Source of the DNA: VAZQ01 sp963785745
GTDB taxonomy: Bacteria; Pseudomonadota; Alphaproteobacteria; Rhizobiales; Xanthobacteraceae
Direction of reading: 5' to 3'
DNA: 64,000 nt
Assembly (NCBI GenBank): GCA_963785745.1
Contig: CAWAWR010000019.1
Span: forward strand, 186,001-250,000
In this document: piece after piece, positions 15,490 through 24,811 of the stretch
How the letters are laid out: the number at the start of each line of letters is the position of its first letter
How positions within the stretch are numbered: position 1 is the first letter of the stretch
The notes under the pieces: model-generated
The model's input: only the letters and a program-made list of their open reading frames with translations
What the model was told of the DNA's origin: nothing
Database searches by the model: none
Program-made: the position numbers and the translations under genes

Positions 15490-18118
15490 TCAGACCTTCG
15501 CCATGCTCTCCTTCACCTTCGCGACCAATTGCTTGAGCGTGAAGGGCTTGGCCAGGAAGTTATAGTCGTCGGGGTCGGGCAGGCTCTTCTGGAACGCATC
15601 CTCGGCATAGCCCGAGACAAAGATGAACTTGGTCTCGGGATTCTTCTTGCGCAGTTCCTTGAGCAACGTCGGCCCGTCCATCTCCGGCATCACCACGTCG
15701 GACACCACGAGGTCGACCTTGCCGCCCTCGCGTTCGAGCACCTCCATCGCCTCGACGCCGTTGCCGGCCTCGATGACCGTATAACCGCGCGATGACAGGC
15801 CGCGGGCGTTGAGCGCGCGCAGCCCCTCCTCGTCCTCGACCAGCAGGATCACGCCCTGCCCGGTGAGGTCGGCGGCGGTCTTCATCGCGTCTTCGGCGGC
15901 GGAGAGCGCGCCGGCGAGCGCCGGTGCGGTGGTCTCGGGCAGTTGCGGCGGCTGCACGTCGTCGGCGGCCGGGATGTAGCGCGGAATGAAGATGCGGAAC
16001 GTCGTGCCCCGGCCTTCCGTATCTTTGCCGGTCCGCAACTCGACGTAGATGAAGCCGCCGGTCTGCTTGACGATGCCGTACACCGTCGACAGCCCAAGCC
16101 CGGTGCCCTTGCCCACGTCCTTGGTGGTGAAGAACGGATCGAAAATCTTGTCGATGATCTCCTGCGGGATTCCGGTGCCGGTGTCCTGCACCTCGACCAT
16201 TACGTATTCGCCGATCGGCATCCCCTTGTACTGGAACTTCGAGGTCTGGTCGGGCCCGACATTGGCGGTGCGCAGCGTGAGCTTGCCGCCCTCAACCATC
16301 GCGTCGCGCGCGTTGACCACGAGATTGACCAGCACCTGCTCGAACTGCGCGAGGTCGGCCTTCACCGGCCAGAGGTCGCGCTGCGGCACGACGTTGAGCG
16401 TGATGCGCTCGCCGATCAGGCGGCGCAGTAGCATGGTCAGGTCGTAGACCACGTCGCCGAGATCGATGACCTGCGGGCGCAGCGTCTGCTTGCGCGAGAA
16501 CGCGAGCAGGTGGCGCACCATGGCGGCGGCGCGGTTGGCGTTCTGCCTGATCTGGATGATGTCCTGGAACGACGGATCGGTCGGCTTGTGGGCGTTCACC
16601 AGGAAGTCCGACGCCATCATGATGGCGCCGAGCACGTTGTTGAAGTCATGCGCGATGCCGCCGGCGAGCTGGCCGACCAGCTCCATCTTCTGGGCCTGGG
16701 TGAACTTGTTCTCGAGGTCCTTCTGCGCGGTGGTCTCGATCGCATAGACGATCGCGGCCTCCTGGTCCTTCTCCTCCACCGCGGTGGCGTAGAAGCGCGC
16801 CGAACGGTCGCCGGCGCCTTCGAGCGCGGCGTCGACCGGATCGATCTCGCCCTGCTTGTCGGCGGCGCGCTTGATCGCCGCTCCGAGCGCGGCGCGGTCG
16901 CGCTCCGCGACCACCGCGAGGATCGAGCGTCCGCCTGAGCCCCCTCCCTTACCCTCCCCCGCTTGCGGGGGAGGACTGGGAGGGGGTGACTTGAACAACC
17001 GCGCAAACAACGCGTTCGAGCGCACGATCGTGCCCTGCTTGTCGACGGTGGCGATCGCCATCGGCGTGTTCTGGAAGAAGCGCATGAAGCGCACTTCCGC
17101 CGCGCGCAGCGGATCGCTGCCGTTGTCGCCGGCGCGATTGATGACCAGCGTCCGCGAAGCGCCCGGTTCGCCATCAGCGCCGAACGCGACCTTGTGATAG
17201 AGCCGCGCCGGAACGGTGCGGCCGCCCTTGGTCTTGAGATCGATGTCAAACAGCTCGGTTCTCACCTCGCCGGGCGCGGCCGACAGCGTGGTGACGAGCG
17301 CACGGCCCTCCCCGGCGATGATGTCGCCGAGTTTCAAACCGCCGGAGCCCACCTCCGCCAGATCCTGCTCCAGCCATTCGGCAAGCGTCGCGTTGAGATA
17401 GGTGACGCTGCCGGCAGCATCGACCGAGAAGAATCCGGCCGGCGCGTGATCGAGATAGTCGATGGCGTGCTGCAATTCCTGGAAGACGTTTTCCTGCCGC
17501 TCGAGCTCGCGGGTGACGTCGTCGATCGACCACACCGTGAGCTTGGCCTCGCGCTTGCTCTCACCGAGCGGCCGCACGCGCATGCGCAACCAGCGCCCGG
17601 TCTCGCCGCGGATCGAAATCGACGCGCACCTCCTCCTGCAGGCGGCGGCCTTCGCGCGCCGCCTTGAGCAGCCGGAACACTGCCTCCGAGACGCCGGGAT
17701 CGCCGACGAACACCCGCTCGACCGGCCGCACGTCGTGGGCGCCGGTGGCCTCGACCAGCCGCATATAGGCGGCATTGGCGTACATGACGCGCCCGGCGGG
17801 ATCGGTGACCAGGATCGCGTTGGCCCCGCTGTCGACCAGGCTCTTGATCAACGGACTGGCCGCATCGCCGCGGGGGACCGTCAGCATGCCGGCCGCGAGC
17901 GCGAACAGGACGAACACGCCGAACATCGCCAGGACGGCCAGCAGGAAGAGGATATAGGGCTCGGCGCGGGGGTGGCCGATCATCATCAGCGACACGCCGG
18001 CGCCGACCAGCACCATGGCGATCAGGACGACAAGGCCGATGCTGCCGCCGCTTTGCCCGGTGCGGGTGCGGTCAACCGACGCCCGCCCGATATCGCCACG
18101 TGCCTGCTGCTGCGTCAT
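15490..18118 (-). CDS. cckA: Cell-cycle hybrid histidine kinase CckA, one frameshift present
   Basis: Two overlapping frames make one kinase of about 870 residues. The first (ATG 18118) has two membrane helices and a PAS start. The second carries PAS modules, the H-box GGIAHDFNNVLGAI, N box NLVVNARDAM, G boxes GTGLGLSTVYGIV and a receiver with LVVSDVVMPEMDGP. Removing one base from the AAA at 17616-17618 joins them as EEVRVDSIRGETGRWLRMR. CckA sits at the inner membrane and phosphorylates CtrA and CpdR through ChpT. The gene is essential in many relatives, so consensus error is a strong explanation. A proline/glycine-rich palindromic insertion interrupts the PAS region. Confidence 0.9.
16940..16986. 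repeat. GC-rich nested palindrome inserted inside cckA
   Basis: Outer arms CCCCCTCCC (16940-16948) and GGGAGGGGG (16978-16986) flank inner arms CCTCCCCCGC (16953-16962) and GCGGGGGAGG (16965-16974). In cckA it is translated in frame as SPPPSPPPQAGEGKGGGSG. This resembles the dispersed palindromic element often seen as such peptide inserts in alphaproteobacterial ORFs (recalled, not searched). A shorter relative lies at 20409. Confidence 0.75.
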
Positions 18119-18219
18119 GATCGTTGCGGTCTATCCGATTCCGCGCCCGCCTCGAAGGGCGAACTTGGCGCCCCTCGCGGGCGTCGATTGAGGCGGAAAT
18201 CCCTTCAACTACCGTGGGT

Positions 18220-19296
18220 TCAGCGCGCGCCGGCCGCCGATCGGTTCAGCTTCATGACGTAGCCGATAACCTCCGCGACCGCCTGGTAGTGCTCGGCGGG
18301 GATTTCGTCGTCGATCTCGACGGTGGCGTGGAGGGCGCGGGCGAGCGGCGGATTCTCGACCACCGGCACCCCGTTGTCCTCGGCGACCTCGCGGATCTTG
18401 AGCGCGATCGCGTCCATGCCCTTGGCGACGCAGATCGGCGCGTTCATGCCGCGCTCGTATTTCAGGGCGACTGCGAAGTGGGTCGGGTTGGCGATGACGA
18501 CCGTGGCTTGCGGCACCGACGCCATCATGCGCTTGCGCATGCGGCCCTCGCGGATCTGGCGGATCTTGGCCTTCACATGCGGATCGCCGTCGGTGTCCTT
18601 GAATTCCTGCTTGAGTTCCGAGAACGACATCTTCTGGCGCTCGAACCATTGCCGGTACTGGAACAGGAAGTCCGCCGCCGCGATGAGCGCCAGGATCGCG
18701 ACGACGGCGCCCAGCATCTGCAGCGACAATGACTGCGTCATCGGCAGGATCGCGGCCGGATCGAGCGACACCAGCGTGTCGAGCCGCTTGCGTTCGGGCC
18801 ACAGCAGCGCGGTCATCACCGCACCGAGCAGCGCGAGCTTGACCAGACCCTTGACGAAATTCGCGATCGCCTGCTTCGAGAACAGGCGCTTGAAGCCGGC
18901 AAGCGGGGAAATCTTCGACAGCTTCGGCTTGAGCCCCTCGCCGGTCCACACCAGGCGGTGCTGGATCATGTTGCCGCAGATCGCCGCCAGCACCAGCAGC
19001 AGCAGCGGGATCGCCGCGGCCGCGATGATCTCGATCCCGATCTTCTGGACGATCGGAAGGAAGCTCCTGCCCTCGACCCGGATCGCGTAGGAATTGGCCA
19101 GCAGCCCGCGCATCGAGGTGCTGAGGTTCTGGCTCATCGTGCCGGCGAACGCCATCAGCACCAGCGTCCCGCCCGCGATCACGAACCAGGTGTTGACCTC
19201 CTGGCTCTTGGCGACGTCGCCGCGCTGGAGTGCGTCGTCGAGCCGTTTCTGTGTCGGGTCTTCTGATTTATCGTGATCGTCTTTTTCTTCAGCCAT
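18220..19296 (-). CDS. flhB: Flagellar export apparatus protein FlhB
   Basis: This 358-residue protein begins MAEEKDDHDKSEDPTQKRLD, the typical FlhB N-terminus. Four membrane segments follow, then a cytoplasmic domain with the self-cleavage motif VIANPTHFAVALKY, where the chain is cut between N and P. FlhB is part of the type III export gate and switches specificity from hook to filament proteins. It is the last gene of the minus-strand flgB-flgC-fliE-fliQ-fliR-flhB cluster and starts six bases after the fliR stop. cckA follows about 100 bases further on. Confidence 0.96.
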   Translation of the reverse strand: MAEEKDDHDKSEDPTQKRLDDALQRGDVAKSQEVNTWFVIAGGTLVLMAFAGTMSQNLSTSMRGLLANSYAIRVEGRSFLPIVQKIGIEIIAAAAIPLLLLVLAAICGNMIQHRLVWTGEGLKPKLSKISPLAGFKRLFSKQAIANFVKGLVKLALLGAVMTALLWPERKRLDTLVSLDPAAILPMTQSLSLQMLGAVVAILALIAAADFLFQYRQWFERQKMSFSELKQEFKDTDGDPHVKAKIRQIREGRMRKRMMASVPQATVVIANPTHFAVALKYERGMNAPICVAKGMDAIALKIREVAEDNGVPVVENPPLARALHATVEIDDEIPAEHYQAVAEVIGYVMKLNRSAAGAR

Positions 19297-19302
19297 GTCA
19301 CC

Positions 19303-20076
19303 TCACGAATAAGGCGCAAGCTGGCGCAGCACGGTTTCCATCGAACCGAGGAACACCGCCATCAGCGCACCGAGCACGAGGAACAGGATCAGGAGGCCGG
19401 CCAGGATCGACAGCGGCAGGCCGACGAAGAATACCTGCATCTGCGGCATCAATCGCGACAGCACGCCGAGCCCGAGATTGAACAGCAGTCCGAACACCAG
19501 GAACGGCGCGGAGAGCTGGATGCCGATCTTGAACGCGATCGCGATGGTCTGCGTTGTCAGCGCCGCGACGTCGCCGATCAGCGGCATTTCGCCCGGCTTG
19601 AACAACGCGTAGCTGTCGTTGAGCGCGGCGATGATCAGGTGATGCAGGTCGGTCGCGAAGATCAGCGTGACGCCGAGCATGGTAAGGAAATTCGCGATCA
19701 GGACGCCCTGCTGGCCGCCCTGCGTCGGATCGACCGCGGTGACGAAGCCAAGCCCCAGTTGCTGCGCGATCACGAACCCGGCGATCTGCAGCGCCGAGAT
19801 CATCAGCCGCGCGGTGAACCCGAGCACCGCGCCGATGAACATCTCTTGGCCGAGCATCGTGAGCACCGGCCCGAAGGTGCGCAGGTCGACCTCATAGGCG
19901 TTGCGATGCAGCGGCAGCAGCACCCCCGTCAGCACCAGCGCGAGCGTCAGCCGCACGCGCCGCGGCACGCTCATTTCGCCAAGCCCGGGAAGCAGCATCA
20001 CCATGGTGCCGATGCGCGCGAACACCAGCATGAAGGCGGCGCCATAGGCGGGCAGGAATGAGATGTCGAACTTCAT
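19303..20076 (-). CDS. fliR: Flagellar export apparatus protein FliR
   Basis: This 257-residue protein is almost wholly hydrophobic with about six membrane helices, starting MKFDISFLPAYGAAFMLVFARIG. It has the FliR-type LPGLGEMSVPRRVRLTLALV and LGFTARLMISALQIAGFVIA segments. FliR forms the export gate core with FliP and FliQ. It lies between fliQ (10-base gap) and flhB (6-base gap), the conserved order. Confidence 0.95.
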   Translation of the reverse strand: MKFDISFLPAYGAAFMLVFARIGTMVMLLPGLGEMSVPRRVRLTLALVLTGVLLPLHRNAYEVDLRTFGPVLTMLGQEMFIGAVLGFTARLMISALQIAGFVIAQQLGLGFVTAVDPTQGGQQGVLIANFLTMLGVTLIFATDLHHLIIAALNDSYALFKPGEMPLIGDVAALTTQTIAIAFKIGIQLSAPFLVFGLLFNLGLGVLSRLMPQMQVFFVGLPLSILAGLLILFLVLGALMAVFLGSMETVLRQLAPYS

Positions 20077-20086
20077 GCGGTGGAGT

Positions 20087-20356
20087 TCATGATCCCATCG
20101 CGACGATGCGCGCCGCGATGCGGCCCATCTGGCCCTGCAGCAGGTCGGCCATGAACGGAAGCGCGATCAGCATCGCAATGAAGATCGCGAGGATCTTCGG
20201 CACGAACACCAGCGTCATTTCCTGGATCTGGGTGAGCGCCTGGAACAGCGAGATGACAACGCCGACGATCAGCCCGATCAGCATCAGCGGGCTGGCGACC
20301 AGCACCAGCGTCATCACCGCGTCGCGCGCCACGTCGAGAACTTCCGCACCGGACAT
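20087..20356 (-). CDS. fliQ: Flagellar export apparatus protein FliQ
   Basis: This 89-residue protein has two membrane helices (LVLVASPLMLIGLIVGVVIS and LAIFIAMLIALPFMADLLQG) separated by the conserved QALTQIQEMTLVFVPK loop, the full FliQ pattern and usual length. FliQ surrounds FliP in the export gate. It is co-directional with fliR and follows fliE after a 102-base gap that holds a short palindrome. Confidence 0.95.
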   Translation of the reverse strand: MSGAEVLDVARDAVMTLVLVASPLMLIGLIVGVVISLFQALTQIQEMTLVFVPKILAIFIAMLIALPFMADLLQGQMGRIAARIVAMGS

Positions 20357-20408
20357 TGCTCCTCCTCATTTTGCGATTGAAGCGACTTCCGCGCCACGAA
20401 CTCCGTAG

Positions 20409-20429
20409 CCCTCCCCTTGAGGGGGAGGG
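20409..20429. repeat. Short GC-rich palindrome between fliE and fliQ
   Basis: CCCTCCCC (20409-20416) pairs with GGGGAGGG (20422-20429) around a TTGAG loop. It resembles the outer part of the palindrome inside cckA and is probably a member of the same dispersed family. Confidence 0.55.
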
Positions 20430-20458
20430 TGGCACCGAGTCCGCCTCCCAATTCAGCG

Positions 20459-20776
20459 TCAGATCGGCATGCGCATGATTTCTTCGTAGGCCGAGATAAT
20501 GCGGTCGCGCACCGCGACCATCGTCTCGACCGCGACCTCGGTTTCGGCCACCGCGGTGACGACGTCGACGACGTTGCCTTTTCCGGAGGCCATCGCATGC
20601 GCCTGCGTATCGGCTTTGCGTCCGGCTTCGAGGACGTTGGTGGTGGCGGAGCGGAGCAGCTCGCCGAAACTCGGCCCCCCGCTGGCCTCGCCGACCGCCC
20701 GCCCCAGATTAGACGAGGGGTTGGCGAGACTCGCGAGGCTGGCATAGGCACCGGCTGCGGCAGAAGGCGACGTCAT
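20459..20776 (-). CDS. fliE: Flagellar hook-basal body protein FliE
   Basis: This 105-residue protein has the FliE pattern: an N-terminal variable stretch, PSFGELLRSATTNVLEAGRK, then the conserved C-terminus VVTAVAETEVAVETMVAVRDRIISAYEEIM (given here as the family region). FliE joins the MS ring to the proximal rod. It starts 14 bases after flgC and precedes fliQ. Confidence 0.94.
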   Translation of the reverse strand: MTSPSAAAGAYASLASLANPSSNLGRAVGEASGGPSFGELLRSATTNVLEAGRKADTQAHAMASGKGNVVDVVTAVAETEVAVETMVAVRDRIISAYEEIMRMPI

Positions 20777-20790
20777 GGTTCAGTCCCCCG

Positions 20791-21201
20791 TCAGGCTTTC
20801 AGGATTTCGAGCGTGCGCTGGATCATGCGGCGGGTCGCGCCGATGATGTTGATGTTGGCCTCGTAGGAGCGCTGGGCCTCGCGCATGTCGGTCATCTCGA
20901 TCATCGGATTGACGTTGGGGTACCGCACGTTGCCGTTGGCGTCGGCAGCCGGATGTCCCGGCTCGTGCTTCAAACGAAAATCGGTTGTGTCGGTGCGCAC
21001 ACGACCCATCGCGACCACGCGGGCATCGAGCGCGCGGTCGATTTCGGAGCGGAAGGTCGGGATCTTGCGGCGATAGGGATCCGTGTTCGGCCCCTGCGGA
21101 GTCGAATCCGAATTGGCGAGATTCTCGGACAGGATCCGCATGCGGCCGGCTTGCGCCCGAAGCCCGGACGCGGCGATCGAGATCGATTTCAGGAAGTCCA
21201 T
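20791..21201 (-). CDS. flgC: Flagellar proximal rod protein FlgC
   Basis: This 136-residue rod protein starts MDFLKSISIAASGLRAQAGR, with the rod/hook family motif ILSENLANSDS and the terminal EAQRSYEANINIIGATRRMI. FlgC assembles the proximal rod in the periplasm after export through the flagellar type III system. It is the second gene of the flgB-flgC-fliE cluster. Confidence 0.95.
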   Translation of the reverse strand: MDFLKSISIAASGLRAQAGRMRILSENLANSDSTPQGPNTDPYRRKIPTFRSEIDRALDARVVAMGRVRTDTTDFRLKHEPGHPAADANGNVRYPNVNPMIEMTDMREAQRSYEANINIIGATRRMIQRTLEILKA

Positions 21202-21262
21202 GATTCCCCTCGCCTGCTACGGTCTTTTCGTTTGAGCATGATCGGTTCCGAACACCGTCGGT

Positions 21263-21661
21263 TCAGCGACGGCCGATAGCGGTCTTCAGCATTCCGAGTC
21301 CGCGGGTGTAGAGCGAGGTCGCCGCCTGAAAGTCCATCTGGTTGTTGGCGACCTTCAGCATTTCTTCTTCGAGGGTGACCGCATTGCCGGAGGGCCGCGC
21401 CTCGAACCCGCCGTTGCCGCGATCGGTCTGGAAGCGGGTGGCGCCGGCGGCGCCGGTCATGTGCGCCGAGCTGGTGCGCGTCAGGGCGAGTTCCGAAGTG
21501 GCCGGGCGGCGCGGATCGAAGTTCGGCGCCACCAGGTCGCGCGGCTGGAACCGCGGCGTGTCGGCATTGGCCACGTTCTCGGCTAGCACGCGCTGGCGCT
21601 CCTGGTGCCAGTGCATCCGCGTCCGCAGCATGCTGAAAAGGGGGATATTGGAGATAGTCAT
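21263..21661 (-). CDS. flgB: Flagellar proximal rod protein FlgB
   Basis: This 132-residue protein has the rod family core VLAENVANADTPRFQPRDL and the C-terminal MLKVANNQMDFQAATSLYTR. FlgB is the first proximal rod component. It is the promoter-proximal gene of the minus-strand flagellar cluster. The divergent region to fliO contains an exact TTAA-N7-TTAA box and a weaker variant, consistent with CtrA control of this operon. Confidence 0.95.
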   Translation of the reverse strand: MTISNIPLFSMLRTRMHWHQERQRVLAENVANADTPRFQPRDLVAPNFDPRRPATSELALTRTSSAHMTGAAGATRFQTDRGNGGFEARPSGNAVTLEEEMLKVANNQMDFQAATSLYTRGLGMLKTAIGRR

Positions 21662-21728
21662 GGCCGGGCCCGCCCAGTTCCCGACTCCGTTAATGGTAGC
21701 CGGTAGGCAGACTTTGCCGGCCTTATGG

Positions 21729-21743
21729 TTAATAGGGCGTTAA
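21729..21743. promoter_or_regulatory. CtrA-box candidate, exact TTAA-N7-TTAA, upstream of flgB
   Basis: TTAA-TAGGGCG-TTAA matches the CtrA consensus exactly. It lies 67 bases upstream of the flgB start in the divergent flgB/fliO region. CtrA controls class II flagellar promoters in Caulobacter and relatives; binding here is inference from the match and position. Confidence 0.6.
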
Positions 21744-21844
21744 AAGGCGGAATGGGCGTTCCGGGGCGATTCCTGCCTTCAAATGGCCGTTTACCAAGGA
21801 AAAGGTTTACCCCGGTGGACGGAGGGGGCTATGCCACCCACCCA

Positions 21845-21859
21845 TTAACGATCTGTTAG
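21845..21859. promoter_or_regulatory. Imperfect CtrA-box candidate and adjacent palindrome upstream of fliO
   Basis: TTAA-CGATCTG-TTAG has one mismatch to the TTAA-N7-TTAA consensus. It lies 87 bases upstream of the fliO ATG. A small palindrome CGGCAA-ATA-TTGCCG follows at 21869-21883. Confidence 0.4.
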
Positions 21860-21945
21860 TATTGGCGGCGGCAAATATTGCCGTCGGCGTTAACTATTCG
21901 GATTCGTCTGGCAGACGCCGGCCCCCGTGGGCGCAGGGAGGAACG

Positions 21946-23103
21946 ATGGATTTCCTATTTGGTGCGGACACGTCGCTCCCGGTGCGATTCTTCTTCGCAT
22001 TCGTCATTGTGCTCGCACTGATCGGCGGCACCGCCTTCCTGGTGCGCCGCTTCGGCGGCGAGCGCCTGGGTGCGTCGTCCGCGCGCGGGCGTCAGCCGCG
22101 CCTGGCCGTGATCGATGCCGCGGCCGTCGACGGACGGCGCCGGCTGATCCTGATCCGCCGCGACAACGTCGAACACCTGCTGATGATCGGCGGCCCGAGC
22201 GACGTCGTGGTCGAAGCCAACATCGTGCGCGCCGCAGCGTCCGCGCGCAACTCGGCGGGACCGCGGTCGACCGCGCCGGCGGAAGCGCTGCCGCGCCCGG
22301 CGGCGATCAACGAAACCAATATGTGGCCGCTGCAGCCCGAACCGGCTCCCGCCCCCGCTCCCCCGTCGATCCTTCGTCCGCCACCGCGGCAGCAGCCGAT
22401 GATGGACGAGCCGGCGCAGTGGATTGCCGATCCGGAACCGCCGACGCCGCTGGTTCCGCCAAGGCGCGCCGAGATGCGTGCAGAGCCGCGCGCGGATATC
22501 CGTCCGGAACCACGCCCGGAGATGCGCGCCGAGCCGCGCGTAGACGCGCGCCCGGAGCCGCGCACGGCCGATCCGCTGGCCGGACTCGCAGCCGAGCTCG
22601 CGCGCGTGCAATCCGAACCGCCGCCGAAGGCGCGGCCGTCGCGTGAACGCGAAGCGCCGCGCGAACGTGAAGCCGCGCGGGCCCGCGCGCCGCAGCTGGA
22701 GCGGCCGCCCGAGCGTCTGCGTCCGGTGCCGGCGCCGCCTGCCGCCGCCGACGAGCCGATGACACCGGCCAATGCCGATCAAAATCTTGCCGAGATGGCG
22801 CAGCGGCTGGAAGCGGCGTTGCGCCGTCCGAAGCAGCCGTCGGATCAGCCGCGCGCTTCGGAAGCGGCGGCGCGGCCAGCCATGATGTCGGCCCCGGCCG
22901 CGCACGAACCGATGATGGAGCCCGATCCCATCCCGATGATGGCCGAACCGGTCGCCGCCAACGAGGACGCTCCGCCCCTAGCAGCACCGCAGCAAGCGCC
23001 GCAACGCGCCGCCGCCGCGAGGCCCGCCGCACAGAAATCCGTCTACGACAGCCTCGAACAGGAGATGGCGAGCTTGCTCGGCCGCCCAAACAGCAAAGCT
23101 TGA
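21946..23103 (+). CDS. fliO: Flagellar biosynthesis protein FliO, long Pro/Ala-rich form
   Basis: This 385-residue protein starts at ATG 21946 with GGAGG upstream. It has one membrane helix (VRFFFAFVIVLALIGGTAFL) and a FliO domain (RLAVIDAAAVDGRRRLILIR, DNVEHLLMIGGPSDVVVE) in the first 105 residues. A low-complexity region of about 250 residues rich in Pro, Ala and Arg follows, with repeated AEPR/PEPR units, ending in a helical SVYDSLEQEMASLLG tail. FliO helps FliP assemble in the export gate. Typical FliO is far shorter; the extended tail is common in this bacterial group as I recall. The stop overlaps the fliP start by four bases (TTGA). Confidence 0.88.
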   Translation: MDFLFGADTSLPVRFFFAFVIVLALIGGTAFLVRRFGGERLGASSARGRQPRLAVIDAAAVDGRRRLILIRRDNVEHLLMIGGPSDVVVEANIVRAAASARNSAGPRSTAPAEALPRPAAINETNMWPLQPEPAPAPAPPSILRPPPRQQPMMDEPAQWIADPEPPTPLVPPRRAEMRAEPRADIRPEPRPEMRAEPRVDARPEPRTADPLAGLAAELARVQSEPPPKARPSREREAPREREAARARAPQLERPPERLRPVPAPPAAADEPMTPANADQNLAEMAQRLEAALRRPKQPSDQPRASEAAARPAMMSAPAAHEPMMEPDPIPMMAEPVAANEDAPPLAAPQQAPQRAAAARPAAQKSVYDSLEQEMASLLGRPNSKA

Positions 23104-23861
23104 AAACATCAAAGATCGGCCGCTGCGTCCGTCTGGCGACGGTGGCGGCCGGTATCGGTACGACGCTCGCGGCGGCTGTGTCTCCGGCCGTCGCGCAAGA
23201 CATCAGCATCAATCTCGGTCAGGGCGGCGGGCTCACGGAACGCGTGGTCCAGCTGATCGCTTTCATCACGGTGCTCTCGCTGGCGCCGTCGATCCTGATC
23301 ATGATGACCTCGTTCACGCGCATCGTCGTGGTGCTCTCGCTGCTGCGCACCGCGCTCGGCACCGCGACCGCGCCGCCCAACGCGGTGATCGTCGCCCTCG
23401 CCCTCTTCCTCACGGCGTTCGTGATGGGGCCGGCGCTGCAGACCGCCTACAACTCCGGCATCCGCCCGCTGATCAACAACGAGATCACCGTCGAGCAGGC
23501 GTTCGAGCGCTCGTCGCAGCCGCTGAAGCTGTTCATGCAGAAGAACGTCCGCGAGAAGGACTTGGCGCTGTTCTCCGACCTTTCGCGCGAGCCGCGCCCG
23601 GCCACGCCGGAGGAGCTGTCGCTGCGCATCCTGGTGCCGGCCTTCATGATCTCCGAGCTCAAACGCGCCTTCGAGATCGGGTTCCTGTTGTTCCTGCCGT
23701 TCCTGATCATCGACCTCGTGGTCGCGTCGGTGCTCATGTCGATGGGCATGATGATGCTGCCGCCGGTGGTGGTGTCGCTGCCGTTCAAGCTGATCTTCTT
23801 CGTGCTGGTAGACGGCTGGTCGCTGGTCGCCGGCAGCCTCGTGCAAAGTTACGGATTGTAG
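23100..23861 (+). CDS. fliP: Flagellar export apparatus protein FliP
   Basis: This 253-residue protein starts at TTG 23100, overlapping the fliO stop, so it is translationally coupled. It has a cleavable signal sequence (AAGIGTTLAAAVSPAVAQ), helices with LAPSILIMMTSFTRIVVVLS and the conserved SELKRAFEIGFLLFLPFLII and MGMMMLPPVVVSLPFKLIFF segments. FliP forms the core channel of the flagellar export gate with FliR and FliQ. The cluster ends here and the next gene is not flagellar. Confidence 0.95.
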   Translation: MKTSKIGRCVRLATVAAGIGTTLAAAVSPAVAQDISINLGQGGGLTERVVQLIAFITVLSLAPSILIMMTSFTRIVVVLSLLRTALGTATAPPNAVIVALALFLTAFVMGPALQTAYNSGIRPLINNEITVEQAFERSSQPLKLFMQKNVREKDLALFSDLSREPRPATPEELSLRILVPAFMISELKRAFEIGFLLFLPFLIIDLVVASVLMSMGMMMLPPVVVSLPFKLIFFVLVDGWSLVAGSLVQSYGL

Positions 23862-23971
23862 CGAGGCTCTTGACCATAGCGGCGGCATGGCAACGCCGGC
23901 GTGATGACAAGGCTCCGGCGGGGGTGATACCTTCAGGTTTGAGGGGCGCGCGACGAGGCTGCTGGTCGTTA

Positions 23972-24811
23972 ATGATGTCGATGAAGCCGTTTTTGGTTGC
24001 CGCCGCCGCGCTGACAATGGCTGCGTCATCTATCTCCGCGCAAGACACGCCGTTCCCGCGCAATCCCAATATCGACATCGCTTATATGCGCCCGGTCGGG
24101 GGCAAGTTCGATCTCATCCACGACCGCATGCGCCAGTTGGAAGTGCTTGAGACGCTTCAGGAGTTCCTCTCCCCGCTCAAGCTTCCGCGCAAGATCACGG
24201 TCAAGATGGACCAGTGCGGCGGCGCCCTGACCATGCCTTACACGCAGGGCGTGGTGACCATCTGCTACGAACACCTCGCGTCGATCCGCGACACCGCCCC
24301 GCAGGACGGCTTCGTCTCGTTCGGCCAGGGGCGCGAATTGACCGCCGACCAGGCGGTCGCCGGCGGCATCGCGCGCCTGATCCTCTACGAGACCTCGTTC
24401 GCCGTGTTCGACGTGCTGCGAATTCCGGTCTGGGGCCGCATCGAGGAAGCCGCCGACAACGTCACCGCACTGATCATGCTCGATTTCGGCGAGGAACTGG
24501 CCTGGACCACGATCCTCGGCAGCGCCTGGTATCTCGCGCAGCGCGGCATGCTCGGCACCGGCTTCTTCAGCGACGCGGCGCGGCCGCTGGAAGCGCAGCG
24601 CTTCTACAACTATCTCTGCTTCGCCTATGGCGCGCAGGCGAAGGCTTACGAATTCCTGGTGAACGGCTTCAACCTGCCGCCCGACCGCGCGAAGCTCTGC
24701 CGCGAGGAGTTTTTCAAGCTCCGCCGCGCCTTCCGCGCGACCTTCATGCGCCACGTCGATCAAAAGCTGATCGAGCGCGTGAAGAGCCGCAAGAACTGGC
24801 TCCCGCTGTGA
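23972..24811 (+). CDS. DUF4344-family protein with degenerate metallopeptidase site
   Basis: This 279-residue secreted protein starts at ATG 23972 (an ATG at 23975 is equally possible); the signal peptide ends near SSISAQ. It aligns by eye with the next gene over its whole length: LQEFLSPLKLP against FSQFLAPLKLP, the CYEHL/CYEFV strand, EEAADNVTALIMLDFG against EEDTADQIAAFVMLQFG, and the C-terminal CREEFFKLRRAFRATFM. Where the paralog has LLHEGGHAIS, this copy reads LILYETSFAVFD (site at 24386-24400), so both zinc-binding histidines are lost. It is probably a non-catalytic paralog. The next gene starts in its stop codon (GTGA), so the two are coupled. Confidence 0.8.
   Translation: MMSMKPFLVAAAALTMAASSISAQDTPFPRNPNIDIAYMRPVGGKFDLIHDRMRQLEVLETLQEFLSPLKLPRKITVKMDQCGGALTMPYTQGVVTICYEHLASIRDTAPQDGFVSFGQGRELTADQAVAGGIARLILYETSFAVFDVLRIPVWGRIEEAADNVTALIMLDFGEELAWTTILGSAWYLAQRGMLGTGFFSDAARPLEAQRFYNYLCFAYGAQAKAYEFLVNGFNLPPDRAKLCREEFFKLRRAFRATFMRHVDQKLIERVKSRKNWLPL

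Noticed and set aside
22460..22660. Repeated AEPR/PEPR-encoding units in fliO as a tandem DNA repeat or CRISPR-like array
   Set aside because: It is an irregular protein-level low-complexity tail in a good reading frame, with no constant repeat or spacer structure.
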